Shown: piece after piece, positions 1 to 10,624 of the stretch
How the letters are laid out: each line of letters begins with the position of its first letter
How positions within the stretch are numbered: the stretch's first letter is position 1
The notes under the pieces: generated by a model
Told to the model about the DNA's origin: nothing
The model's database searches: none
Seen by the model: the letters and a program-made list of their open reading frames with translations, nothing else
DNA from: Suillus spraguei
Lineage: Eukaryota; Basidiomycota; Agaricomycetes; Boletales; Suillaceae
DNA: 64,000 bases
NCBI GenBank assembly: GCA_016800925.1
Contig: JABCPU010000067.1
Location: forward strand, 62,001-126,000
Direction: 5' to 3'
Translations under genes and position numbers: made by a program

Positions 1-205
1 TCTCAGCCTACCTGGATATTAGAAAAACCAAAAGTAAAATAAACAAATGAATGCTACTTACCACAAGATTAGTGACTTGTGCTGTCAGAGCAAGGTGGGC
101 TTGGCCTGTGCTGGCAGGCATGAGCCAAGCCCCAGCGATGATGCCCACAATCTGAGCAGTGGTTGCCTTGAGACTGGCCAAAGAGGTTTCAACTGGAGTA
201 GACAT
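1..205 (-). CDS. Hypothetical protein, 5' end only (runs off left edge)
   Basis: The start codon is at 203-205 on the minus strand and the first exon runs to about 62, beginning MSTPVETSLASLKATTAQ. It contains an Ala/Thr-rich hydrophobic stretch that could be a single membrane segment. A GTAAG donor at 61 and a CAG acceptor near 12 define a 50-bp intron, after which coding would leave the window. No family is recognised. The gene is divergent from the SIM-rich gene starting near 483, so the two may share a promoter and may be two ORFs of one element, which is inference. An upstream in-frame ATG near 340 is possible but less likely. Confidence 0.4.
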
Positions 206-482
206 TTGGATTGATTTGAAAGATGTGAAAAGCTTGAGATAAGTTTGAAATCTGTTATCACTAGGATGAAGTTTCAAAAGAAACCAGACAATTGAAGGAT
301 GATCTTGATAAGTGTTGATTGTTTGTCTTTGTTTGGTCATGGTTCAACTTTCAGCAGTTGCCAGCCATGTGTTGAACTTCGAAGTTATCAGTTATCAATC
401 AGTTTGATTAGTTGATCAGACATCATGAGATCTTAACCAGCAGTCAGATTTTATGAACCTCTGGTCACTGAATACAACTCAA

Positions 483-2380
483 TGGATGTGGATGACTCAA
501 CTAAGTCCCGGATTTCACTAGGTATGTTGTGCTTTCAGTACAGCTTTCATCAGGTATGTGTTGCTTTCAGTATATCTTCAAATTGACCAGACATTTATTA
601 GATGCATGTGATGATGTATACCTTGGGCTGGATGATGAGATCAACTATGATTCTGGGTCATCAGGTGGTCTGGATGTCTCGGATGCAATTCCTGGTAGGT
701 TTCTCAATTCAAATGTAGATAATCCAACTTTCCATCTTCATTCAATCCATCCAGATCAATTATACCTGGCTCAGGCTGACGAACTCCCTTTGTTCAACGA
801 TCCGGACTTGTACCTAGGGCCTGACGATGATCTTATTGATTGTGATGAAGTACCGGAATGTGCTGATGTTGAGATTGATGCTCCGGCTATCCCAGGATTA
901 CCCATTCCATGTGAGTTAATTCATACCATCTCATTTTCATTATTGATGTGATCTCCCAAGCGAATGCAACACCTCCTGAACGACAATCCCCCATACTGGA
1001 ACTCAGCAATGAAGAACTGCGTGCCATGCTTCGGGAGCTCATGCCACTCAGGTCATATGATCAAAGAGAATGTGAGTGTTTAATTGTTCATTATGTATCT
1101 TTCTGCTAATTTTATGTAAGTTGAATCAATTCTAGATCACCTGGGTCATTACTAACAGCATCATGGCAATCTTCTGGAGCCTACCATACATCAACTCCTT
1201 GAGGCTGACTGACCATTCCGAGTGGCTTGGGCTGACACATCCAACAAACTCAGAAGAGCTGATATGGACCTCCGGAGGTTGCAAAGGGCCAAGCAGATGA
1301 GCTCTGAATTATTGCTGGTATTAGATACCCTCATTGAGAAGTGTGATGATCAACCCCATATGTAAATATTTGGATATTCATTCACATACTTACATCATGT
1401 ACACCACTGAATTTTTAATGTATAACAATGACATTTCCAATCAATTTTAGATGATACAAACCCTAGTGTTGAATACCAACTACCAATGATTGATACTTGG
1501 GGTCTGGAGCTCGGTGATCAGGATTCATCCGGACCCTGGTGCTTGGGATTCAACATTTGGGATATGGGACATGGTGTTCTGAGAAGTGTGACAAAGGATG
1601 ATAGTGTGGTACAAATGGGGGCAGTTTGGTCTATGTACATTATTTCCTTCTCCTTGCTCTGGTTACTCGAAGTGTACTGTCTACTGGCTTTTGAGACTTA
1701 CTCCGGGTGGTCCTTGTGGATGGTTCAATCACAGCTTTCTTGCCCCATATGCTCCTTGGTTCTGGTGACATGTTCCTCTCTTCCACTTCCTCAGTCAACC
1801 CGGCCAGGAGGTCGCCCATTCATGATGTCAAAAGTGCACCTGTTTTGGCCAGCTTGGCCGGGCGAGGCTTTGGCATTGAACATGGAACTTCTGTCCAGAT
1901 TTCCAGGCACAATACTGATGTGTCTGTTGACATGCTTGAGAAAGCCATGATGCAGTTGCTCAAGGAGCCAGCCCCAGGCCATCGGGATGATATCACATCA
2001 TCACATAGGTATGTTCGAGTATGGCTTGCTGACAGAATCTATGACTGCCGGGTGAAGACAATTTTTCTATCATCGTCGGGTGATCTACAGAGGTATGTCG
2101 CTCAGCCGTATCAGCATTGTTCTTGCTGATGTACAGATAGAGCCACCCCCCATCAACATCCCATACTGTCTGTCAGGTGTCTGCGCATCCTGTCTCTGAT
2201 TTCAATTACGATTCCTCTTCTGTGAGCGTTATTGACCTCACAGAAGATGAAGATGCAGTAGCATTTGCTAGTGGCACTATCATTGATCTTACAGGTGACA
2301 ATAATAGTGAATTGATTGATCTCACTCTTTGGTGTGTGTTTGGGTACTGTACTTGTATCTCATTGCATGTGAATAAATAA
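483..2380 (+). pseudogene. Acidic protein with three tandem SUMO-interacting-like motifs, probably decayed
   Basis: A start at 483 (MDVDDSTKSRISL) is followed by a GTATGT donor. Coding-like segments then appear at about 600-910 (Asp-rich, LDACDDVYLGLDDE), 955-1070 (PPERQSPILELSNEELRAML), 1190-1365 and 1707-2100. The last exon, 2177-2380, encodes three SIM-like cores: VIDLTEDED, IIDLTGDNN and LIDLTL. The exon near 1200 contains an in-frame TGA at 1210-1212 inside otherwise good coding sequence, consistent with a CGA-to-TGA change. The exon chain is uncertain and no family is recognised. The stop lies 5 bp from the stop of the convergent recombinase gene, suggesting that both belong to one mobile element. 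Confidence 0.4.
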
Positions 2381-2528
2381 CGGTTTTATTGCAAGTATGG
2401 TACGACAGGAAGTTTAAAGTCTATTATTTTGTTCTTAAGTGCATAAACAGCACCACCCACACTGCTGGCACTTAATAGTTGGCTGCTGGTTGGGGTCAAA
2501 AAGTGCTCTCTTGGCTCAGCAGGGTCAT

Positions 2529-3003
2529 TGTCATGAATTCCAAATACAAATCATTACTCTTTTCTCAATTTTCCTAAAGCGTCTAAACCCAGCGCTAAGA
2601 CAAACACAAACCCCATCGAAATCCCTATATCCGCTTCTATAACCGAACTTCCTGATGAAGATGAAGAGATCTTTTATGATGCTATCGGATAAGATAAGAT
2701 AAGATAGTATCACGTGATCTTAGAATCTTCTAGAATATGATGTCATAACAATGTCACAACTATCACATCGTACAATTCTCATTTCTATTTTATGATTGGC
2801 TAGTAGTTTCAATCTCAGTTTACATCTCAGTTTCAATATGTGTATATAGTTAGCTAGTTTCGCTGTAGTAGTTCTTTAGTTCAAACCTCTTGTATCTACA
2901 ACTGTAGCAATCCAAGATGTCCTTGCTCCTCTCTCTTCTTGTGATAACCTTAGTTTGAGTCCTGGTCTCTGCCCTTGCGTTAATTCGTTTGTGGGTTGTG
3001 ACA
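2529..3003 (-). mobile_element. Solo LTR, family A copy 1 (475 bp)
   Basis: Read on the minus strand, this begins TGTCACAACCCAC and ends CATGACA, the TG..CA form of LTR ends. It is flanked by GTCAT (2524-2528) and GTCGT (3004-3008), a 5-bp target duplication with one C/T-type difference. It is a near-identical inverted copy of 32557-33035. It interrupts the C-terminal exon of the tyrosine recombinase just after the SSNDD residues. No internal retroelement coding sequence is attached, so it is a solo LTR of an LTR retrotransposon, probably Ty3-like by its ends (inference). Confidence 0.85.
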
Positions 3004-4927
3004 GTCGTCATTTGAAGAGATGAGGTACTTTACTATTGTCATGTTTGTGAATTCAGTGCTCCACCCACCCCACTCACAAATCTGTCTCAGATGCCAGCGC
3101 CTCTCTACATGCAAGTATTGACAGCCTCCCCGACAAAATGAGTGTGTGCCATAGGGGGCAGGGTCGATATCTATGTCAAGAAGGTTGTTCCAAAAGAGCT
3201 CCAAGAACTGTTCCAAGATAAGGGCCATATTTAGCTATTTCCATCGAGGTATGCAGTAATAATATACCATAGGGCTGTTTGCCTCTGCTATGCAGTTGCC
3301 AGATGCCACTTTTCGAAAAAGGTAGCCTGATGTCAACTTAGACTCTCGCAGCCAGGCAGCAAGTGCACGTGCAGGACAGATATGAGCTTCGTCCAAGGGG
3401 AGGACCCAGAGATGAAAGGGCTTTATATCTAAAATTATGTATCTCAATTGTGGTCCCGCAAGCTCGATAAAGATTGAATACATACCTCCATTTTGGTGGG
3501 TCTTCTGGAAGGGAAGGTATAGCACAACCCGATCTTTCTCCACACGAAGATCATGAACCTGTATTTTGAGAAACTCATCAAATCGCAACATGCACAAGAA
3601 TGCCACTGTATATGCAGCCTGCAGAAGTCTTCAGACACATCCACCACCCCAGTGGTCTAAGTTTTTGGTACTAGTAGTTCCCGAGCCTCCCGTGGGTTTC
3701 TGCCCACCAGGTTGATATACCTGGATGGTCCAGTTCTCAGGAAGGTGATTATGATTGTGCAGTTTAAACAATATTTCCTGCAAGAGTTCAAAGATTCTTT
3801 GGAGTGAAAATTTGAGAGAATTAATGTGACTCACTGATGTTATAGCACGAGCGCTGTTGGCAACCTCGCCGGCTTGGACCTAGGGTATTGGATGATCAGC
3901 TGCAAATCAGTCAAAATATTCAAAAGTGCTACCTTGTGCCTCCACAGTGAACACATGAAAGACAACACCTCAACCAATATTGAAGGATTGCCAACCATGG
4001 TACCATCTCCAGCATCGGACTCATGCCAATGCATGTTTCCAAGGCCATGGAGCCTACCAAAGGCATAAGTCATCGATGCTCACATCTTCTGAGCATGTCC
4101 ATATGTCCCCTGGTCTTTGGTGGATGGCTTTGGGCTGCCATCAAGATTAAGAGAGTCGCAACTTCCATGGTATGTCAGCATCATGTCAACTGTTTGTCAA
4201 TTCAATTGAGTGGGACTCGGACTCACACATTCATAATCCAAGCAATGATGATCCAAGGAGCATTCGGTTGTGGTCTCTTGCTGAAGCACTCCTCATCTGT
4301 CCCTAAAAGCCTCGTCCCAACAGCAAACACGAGACAGGAATTCATCAACCTATCAAAGTGAATGATCAGAGTCATGATGCAACTGTTAGGACCACTCACC
4401 TCTTATATTCAGCATCTGTACCCTCCGTAACCCCCTTAGAAGCTTCCATGAGAGTCACTTGAAGTTTAGCAAACTCAGAAGCTGTTACGACCATGCAAAA
4501 CCGGATATTAGTAAGAAGTCCTGGTCTTACATGGGGTTGTACCAGAGGGTTGTAAAGTCAAAGGGGCTTGGCCTCAGCTCGTACGCTGTGCCCCTTACCC
4601 AAGTATGTGCCCTTAATTTCGGATGAAGTCCAAGGGAGAGTTCTGGTGAAGTCCGGATGGAGGGTCCGGACGAACTCTAAGGCAGGATAGCTCGACAGAG
4701 CTCCGATGGACTTCCGGATGAGCGTGGGAATGCGCCAGAACTATTTCCGGAAGGTAGGGAGTAATGGTAACACTACTGGAACAAGCTCCAAGTAGAATGG
4801 ATGAAGGATGGACCGCTGGACAAAGTCCAGGGCAGGATAGGAGCAGAGCTCCAGAGGGAAAGATGATCCATAGATGTCAGAGGATAGGATAGGATGGATC
4901 CGGAGGACTAGGAGTCCGGTAGCCGGA

Positions 4928-5120
4928 AGGAGCGGAGGAGCGGAGGAGCGGAGGAGCGGAGGAGCGGAGGAGCGGAGGAGCGGAGGGAGCGGGAGGAGCG
5001 GAGGAGCGGAGGAGCGGAGGAGCGGAGGAGCGGAGGAGCGGAGGAGCGGAGGAGCGGAGGAGCGGAGGGAGCGGAGGAGCGGAGGAGCGGAGGAGCGGAG
5101 GAGCGGAGGAGCGGAGGAGT
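4928..5120. repeat. 8-bp minisatellite (GAGCGGAG)n
   Basis: About 24 head-to-tail copies of GAGCGGAG occur, with two or three one-base slippage variants (GGGAGCGG). Because 8 is not a multiple of 3, both strands carry incidental open frames with an 8-residue periodicity. These are not genes. The array lies inside the 1481-bp LTR-like element and explains part of its length excess over the 762-bp copy. Confidence 0.9.
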
Positions 5121-5774
5121 GGATGATTGGATGAGCATAGCTCTGTGGATCTTAGAGGAAGTGTTGGCTACTAGAGAGGAGTAGGTCCGGATATGGTGTA
5201 GAGATAGTATAGACTACTCCGGACAAGGTTGGAATAGAAACAGACAGTATAAGACTACCAAAGGTAGAGTCGGAGGTGAAACAGATGATAGACGGAGATG
5301 GACGAAGTCCGAAAAGATTATAGGACATAGGATCAAAGCTCCAGCCTAGGGAGTGATCCCATAGGCCTGAGTCGGAAGCTTTACAAGGGCCAGAGCCCAA
5401 GTGCAAGAATGGAAACGGAGTTATATAGACATGATAACAGGATACAGAGTAATCAAAGGAATATACAGAAGTAGGAACAATGAATCAGACTGAGGTCTGC
5501 AGGAGTTGTACTACAAGTTTATATACTGTAGGAGCATGCCAGAGGGTAAGTACGGATAGTCCGAGGCTATGTCTGAAGCATACGGAAACACATTAGTAAG
5601 TACAGCGGGACATAAGGCTATGAACTTGGAGGTGAAGCTCGTACAAAATACTTATCAAGACGGAGGCAGAGATCACGAGAACCAGAAGCACAGAGATATC
5701 CAGAAGCCAGAGACACAGGTATATTCTAAAAGGGGCAATGCGCAGGTGTGCGGGAATAGTTCGGATATGAACTC

Positions 5775-5825
5775 GGATCGGATATGGACACGGATCGGAT
5801 ATGGACACAGATCGGATATGGACAC
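5775..5825. repeat. 17-bp tandem repeat, three copies
   Basis: Three consecutive copies of a 17-bp unit containing ATCGGATATGGACAC lie at 5775-5791, 5792-5808 and 5809-5825. Degenerate GGATATGG and GGATCAGATATGTG repeats continue to about 5900. The repeat is part of the 3' side of the LTR-like element that ends at 5963. Confidence 0.8.
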
Positions 5826-6649
5826 GGATGGATATGGATTGGAGTGGATGGGTGGATCAGATATGTGAACTGGATTGGATGAGTGGATCAGATATGTGTA
5901 GGTTGGGTGTCTGGATATCCATGGATTGGATTTGATCTAGACCTGAATGTACGGTATATGACAGAAGCATCCATTGACATATTCATTGTCGGGGCACTTT
6001 GTTCTTTCCCACCGCTGGGGTTAATTAAGGTTTCTTGTTCTGCTGCAACGTCCTCTTCAATATTGGCATTCATCTCAAGGTCAGCAGCAAGTGGAAGCAA
6101 GTTGTGCAGACCAGCAAAGCACTGCATGGGGTCGATCACTGTAGGAGCCATGCTTCAACAGCAGACTCTTACCAGTGTGACTGATCATTAATTAGCAATT
6201 GTGGTACAAATACTTGTGTTACTGGCTGGCATCAACATAAATTTTGCATGCGTAACAGATACAGGTCCTATCTACATTTAGTCAACTCAAAGTACCTTTC
6301 ACGATAGCAGACAGTCTCGTCATGACATACTCTACACCTCCCCTCCGGTAAGTAAAATCAGTATCAAATGTGGCGCTAAACTCTCTGTATGCCTGTTCCA
6401 CAATGCAGGACTGAGTCAACTTGCGCACATCACGCAGCTTGTCGACGATGACACTATACTTCATGTGTTCTCCTTTAGCACTGAAGGTAGCCCAGAACTG
6501 CTCTGGGCTGCCTTGATGGTAACACTCGATAATGTCCTGGGCACCAAGGAAGGTCAGTCAGATGCAGCCAAGGATTCCAAGGTTGTACTCACCTGCCAAT
6601 CAGACCATTTCTTCTTTGTGCCCTTCCACTGCTTGTCTTTGCCATAGCA

Positions 6650-7411
6650 TGTTAAGACCATACTCAAAGGTAGAGAGATCCGAAGGGCTTTGGCCTCAGT
6701 TCGTGCACTGTGCCCCTTTCTCGAGTAATGCCCCTTATTTCAGGGAGAAGTTATTCATCGAAGATCCGGAAGGAGTTGCGTGACGGATCGGGCATCGAAG
6801 GTATCAGATATGATACGTCCGAAGGTTATTCGGAATGTAAGAATAGAACAAAGATTAAGGCTAGCTTCGGAACGAGTTCCTAACTAGAAACTAATGGAGG
6901 TAGACTATCCAAAGATAGAGTCAGAGATATAGACTATAGGAATCAATCCTAAGTCTCGGAAGGTGACTTAGAGCAGAAAGTGGCTTCAGTCCAGAGGAAG
7001 CAGAATGAGTAGAATCTAAGATGATATTCGAACTAAGGTTCTACGGAGATCTACAAGTGGTTTATATACTGTAAGTATCTAAGACAGATAATCAACAAGT
7101 CTGGGACTGAGGGCTATGTACGAAGTGTAATGGAAGTCTATTAGTTAATGCACAGCAGATCAGTAAGCATGAATCGGAAATGAACACAGGAAACGGATCA
7201 GTGACACAGGACGGAAATATAAACAGCCGGAATACCGGGATCAGGAGGAATGACGAAAGGAGATAGACCAGATATACACAAGGGAGTTAAGGTGCGAGAA
7301 GTGAGCACATTCGGATGGGTGGTACAGACAGGATCTGTGGACAGAAGAAATGGAATAATCGGATCTGATCGGATATGGTCGGATCTGGGATTAGAAGTAT
7401 GGTATATGACA
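6650..7411 (+). mobile_element. LTR-like non-autonomous element, family B copy 2 (762 bp)
   Basis: It begins TGTTAAGACCATA and ends GGTATATGACA. The flanks are TAGCA (6645-6649) and TAGCG (7412-7416), a 5-bp target duplication with one transition. The recombinase coding sequence reads through the empty site (PVLYRYG then KDKQWKGTKKKW). It is in the same orientation as the 1481-bp copy 0.7 kb away and shares its end sequences and the GGCCTCAG segment. Confidence 0.75.
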
Positions 7412-9018
7412 TAGCGATAGAGTACTGGACAGTACTTGACTGCAATTGGATGACCGCAGATGACAATAACAGACAGACCTTTCCCATGCTTGGTATTGTC
7501 ATCCCACATGCTATTGAGGCATACAATATTGTGTGCGAAGCTGATGGCGGGGGGATCAGGAATCTTGCTGCTGTCCACTTGTAGGATGGTTCCATCTCCA
7601 AGATGAAGTAGCCAGGGCTTTCCTATAGCCAGTGGCAGGGATGCGCTGGGTGCACTGCTTTCCACTGCAATTGTCTCAGCACCAGGGCGAGTGAAGCCTT
7701 TGGCACTTAGCACAGGTGGGCACCAGACAGCACTGGGTTCATGGAGGGCATCTTGAATGAGGCTGACGATCCTCAAGCTCACATTTTAGATGATGGTGTC
7801 CTGCAATTGTCATTGATTAGCTCAGGGATAAAGTGTGGTAAAGAAGTGCATCTAATCAATGTAGACAGGAGACAGTGCATTCATGCTTGTAGCGAGTGGA
7901 AGATGACTGGGCTCAGCACCAGCCATCATCTGGTACAGATACTTTGTGCCAATCATCTCAGCCTGTGAAGGCTTTTAACAAGGATCAATAAAAAGAAAGG
8001 AAAGAATAGCTCACCCATGGCAACAGAGCAGTGACTTCAGTTGAGGTGCACATGTCCTTTGATTGATCAGTGACAGTTGTAGCAGTGGCGGCGCCAACCA
8101 ACTGCGCATGGCACTGCATAGACTGCTTGGTGTGGCCCATCCTAGGTACATACACCTGTGGGTTTGTGTACCTGAGGTCCCTTGTGAGCACCTGGATGTA
8201 GCCTTAAGCAAGGGGTCAGCTCCTGGTGAATGCCACTCCAAAAAAAGACCCGCACACCTGTCCCATGAGTCAGGATCCGACTAAATACTTCCAGCTGTTC
8301 AATCAGTATAGCCTTGTTGCCGTCTGGTGGAGGTCAAACTCGTTTCAGTGCTGCTTCAGCACTTTTACAGTCATATTGTGGCTATGGTGCCAATGTCAGC
8401 ATCATCAGAAAGAAGCAGGTCAACTTACATGGAGAGGTATTGTACTGAAGGTTCTCCTTCCCGCCTGAATGTCAGGGGAAAGGAAGTGACTGCTCATACA
8501 GAGTTTCACTGACCATACTTTGGTCATGCACACTAGTGTCAGCACTGCAGAATGCCCCATCACCATCTGAGACAGGATACAGTCCAGCCACATTCATTTG
8601 TGCGAAGCTCAGAATGTCGTTGTTGTCGTCAAGGCAGAGGCAGGTCTTGATGATGTGGGGCAGGGAACTGCAGAAATTGAGGAAGATCTTCCGCTTCCAC
8701 AATGGATAGGTAACTATGTATGAGAACAATGAAAGCCAAGACACCCAGAATGATGGCAAAAGAGCTGGCCTCGTCAAGTTCGTCTGATGGCACTAGAGGG
8801 CCGGCGGTTGGCTCTGCTGCAGCCAAGCTGGAAGTGTCTGAGCTGAAGGGTGAGTGCTGTAGGGGTGCGCCGACAATAGCAGAGGAAAGGATGTGCACCA
8901 CATGCTCAGCATTGGGCAGCACGATCTGGGGGGACAGGCAAGTCAGCAGTGCGAACAGTATGATATTTGGTACAAGTATGGCACAAGGGAGTGACAGCAG
9001 AAAGGACGGTGTCGCTTA

Positions 9019-9440
9019 AGTCAGCGTGCCTTGGACGGCGATTGCCGAAATGTCACGCCCGCAAACGGACGGTGTTCTGTGCGAGAGAAGCAAGCTATAA
9101 TTAGGGGTGTGAGATTATTATGGGAGACATGATCCGCCCTACAACTGCAACACCCATGGGTTATTGGAATCATTGTATCTGGGTTCATCTATAATTGTAT
9201 GGAGTAATATATCAAATCTACAGGGACAGGTGTCAGAATATTTAGGGCATTATTTAACGCTGGTGTTGGGATACTACTGTTTTCAAGCCTAAATATAGTT
9301 GACGAGGCATGCTATTGCTAAGCCTAACAAGGGTTTCCAAACGGGCTATCCAGGTGAAGAGAGGACAAGCTGTGACACTGGACAGCTCTGTACAGACCTT
9401 ACAGTACAGAATATTGTAGTTTACTGATGCGCCCAGTGAT
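9019..9440. other. Non-coding stretch
   Basis: Nothing recognisable is seen between the presumed 5' region of the recombinase gene and the tandem repeat that begins at 9441. It may contain the outer boundary of the mobile element, but no terminal repeat was found. Confidence 0.4.
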
Positions 9441-9850
9441 ACTGTGCATGTCAATGATAAAGGCGCTAAATGGCAGTACATTGTTACAGTATATATTTGG
9501 CAAGTTCGTCACTTGCTCCGGCATACCCATCTCCAACATGTCATCAGTCTCGAACGATCACAGTTGGTGGACGGATACTGCGCATGTCAATGATAAAGGC
9601 GCTAAATGGCAGTACATCGTTACAGTATATATTTGGCAAGTTTGCCACTTACTCCGGCATACCCACCTCTCCAACACGTCATCAGTCTCGAACGATCCCT
9701 GTTGGTGGACGGATACCGTGCATGACAATGATAAAGACGCTAAATGGCAGTACATTGTTACAGTATATATTTGGCAAGTTCGCCACTTACTCCGGCATAC
9801 CCACCTCTCCAACATGTCATCAGTCTCGAACGATCCCAGTTGGTGGACGC
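9441..9850 (+). repeat. 136-138 bp tandem repeat, three copies
   Basis: Three units start at about 9441, 9577 and 9715. Each contains AAATGGCAGTACAT, ACAGTATATATTTGGCAAG and TCAGTCTCGAACGATC. The second and third are about 95 percent alike by eye. A 172-codon frame runs through the array with a 46-residue periodicity, but the first step is 136 bp, not a multiple of three, and no homologue is recognised, so it is not called as a gene. The region between here and 10.6 kb shows no gene. Confidence 0.8.
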
Positions 9851-10624
9851 TGATCAATTCAATTCGTATTAATACGTATTTCATAGGTTCGTCATGGTGG
9901 ACAGCTGCCGGTAATACTCAGACTAACTTGTCTGCGGTTTTGTAGCTGCCTCTACCGTTGTAGTTACATACGACTGGGGTGAGCAATATAGTATTGAAGA
10001 ACCAGAAGGAACGACTGAAAAATATCCTTAATTATATTCACAGCACTAACATTTGAAGAAGAGGTAGGTTGGTGTGATTGCAGAGCGCCCATCTCACTAG
10101 GAATGGTTTTATACTAGGTTGAACTGATCTGGGTGAGCAGCGTCCCAAACACGAAAACAACGGAACAATAGAATTTATTCGGGGCAGAGGCAACGCTGGT
10201 CCTTTACGACCGCTCTTTTTCTCGGCGTACGTGTTCTAGTCTTTCGATAAGCGCGGTTGACAGGCTGTGCTTACTTCAAAGTCTTCTAGGTGCGCTACAT
10301 TGGGATATTATTTGCTGCGTATGGTTGTCTAAAGAGTTGGTGTTGTGCTGCTGAATGATCTTTCACAATCAGTGTCTATATATTTTGTGCGTCCGATATC
10401 TACTGCATTTCTTTCTTCTAACCTGGGGCATCAAGTAATTCTTCCATCAATCTCGTTAACCAATAAAGTGAGCATTCTACACTGACGCCTGTCATTCTCG
10501 CACACCAACTGCTCTCCGATGTAGGAGTGAGTGAGATTCTCAACTAGCTCATTGATTTAATATAACAATGCCATAGTTGTGAGTTTAGTTGTATCGTGCA
10601 GTTTTTCGAAGCTCATCTTTTCAG

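Larger units (their letters stand above)
4483..5963 (+). mobile_element. LTR-like non-autonomous element, family B copy 1 (1481 bp)
   Basis: It begins TGTTACGACCATG and ends GGTATATGACA, and is flanked by perfect 5-bp duplications GAAGC at 4478-4482 and 5964-5968. The recombinase coding sequence continues across it (MSMDAS, then EFAKLQVTLMEAS), which proves the insertion. It shares a segment near 4540-4625 (GGCTTGGCCTCAGC) and its end sequence with the 762-bp copy at 6650-7411. The extra length comes largely from internal tandem repeats (4928-5120 and 5775-5825) and diverged sequence. No coding capacity is evident. It may be a long solo LTR or a TRIM-like element. Confidence 0.75.
2386..8922 (-). 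pseudogene. Tyrosine recombinase (fungal DNA breaking-rejoining type), disrupted by three LTR insertions
   Basis: The protein reads across several exons on the minus strand. An N-terminal block near 7.7-6.3 kb contains CGHPIAVKYCPVLYRYGKD and GTKKKWSDWQ. A core-binding block at about 4.45-3.85 kb contains MTYAFGRLHGLGNMHWHESD. The catalytic domain lies at 3.6-3.0 kb. Recombinase residues visible are Arg in MLRFDEFLKI, the His of the HxxR box in GTHSFCRGG, Trp in ICEWGGWS and a candidate nucleophile Tyr in IVKYLIS. The HxxR arginine is replaced by Cys (codon at 3133-3135, TGT instead of CGT), which should abolish activity. Coding resumes in frame on the far side of each LTR insertion (2529-3003, 4483-5963, 6650-7411) and ends in VVPYLQ-stop at 2386. 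The exons above 7.8 kb are the least certain part. Whether this is Crypton-like or another tyrosine-recombinase class is undecided. Confidence 0.75.

Noticed and set aside
4874..5138. Open frames on both strands rich in Gly-Ala-Glu-Arg or Pro-Leu-Arg-Ser
   Set aside because: They are produced by the 8-bp minisatellite inside an LTR-like element.
9441..9850. CRISPR-like array
   Set aside because: Three long adjoining copies with no spacer structure in a eukaryotic genome; an ordinary tandem duplication.
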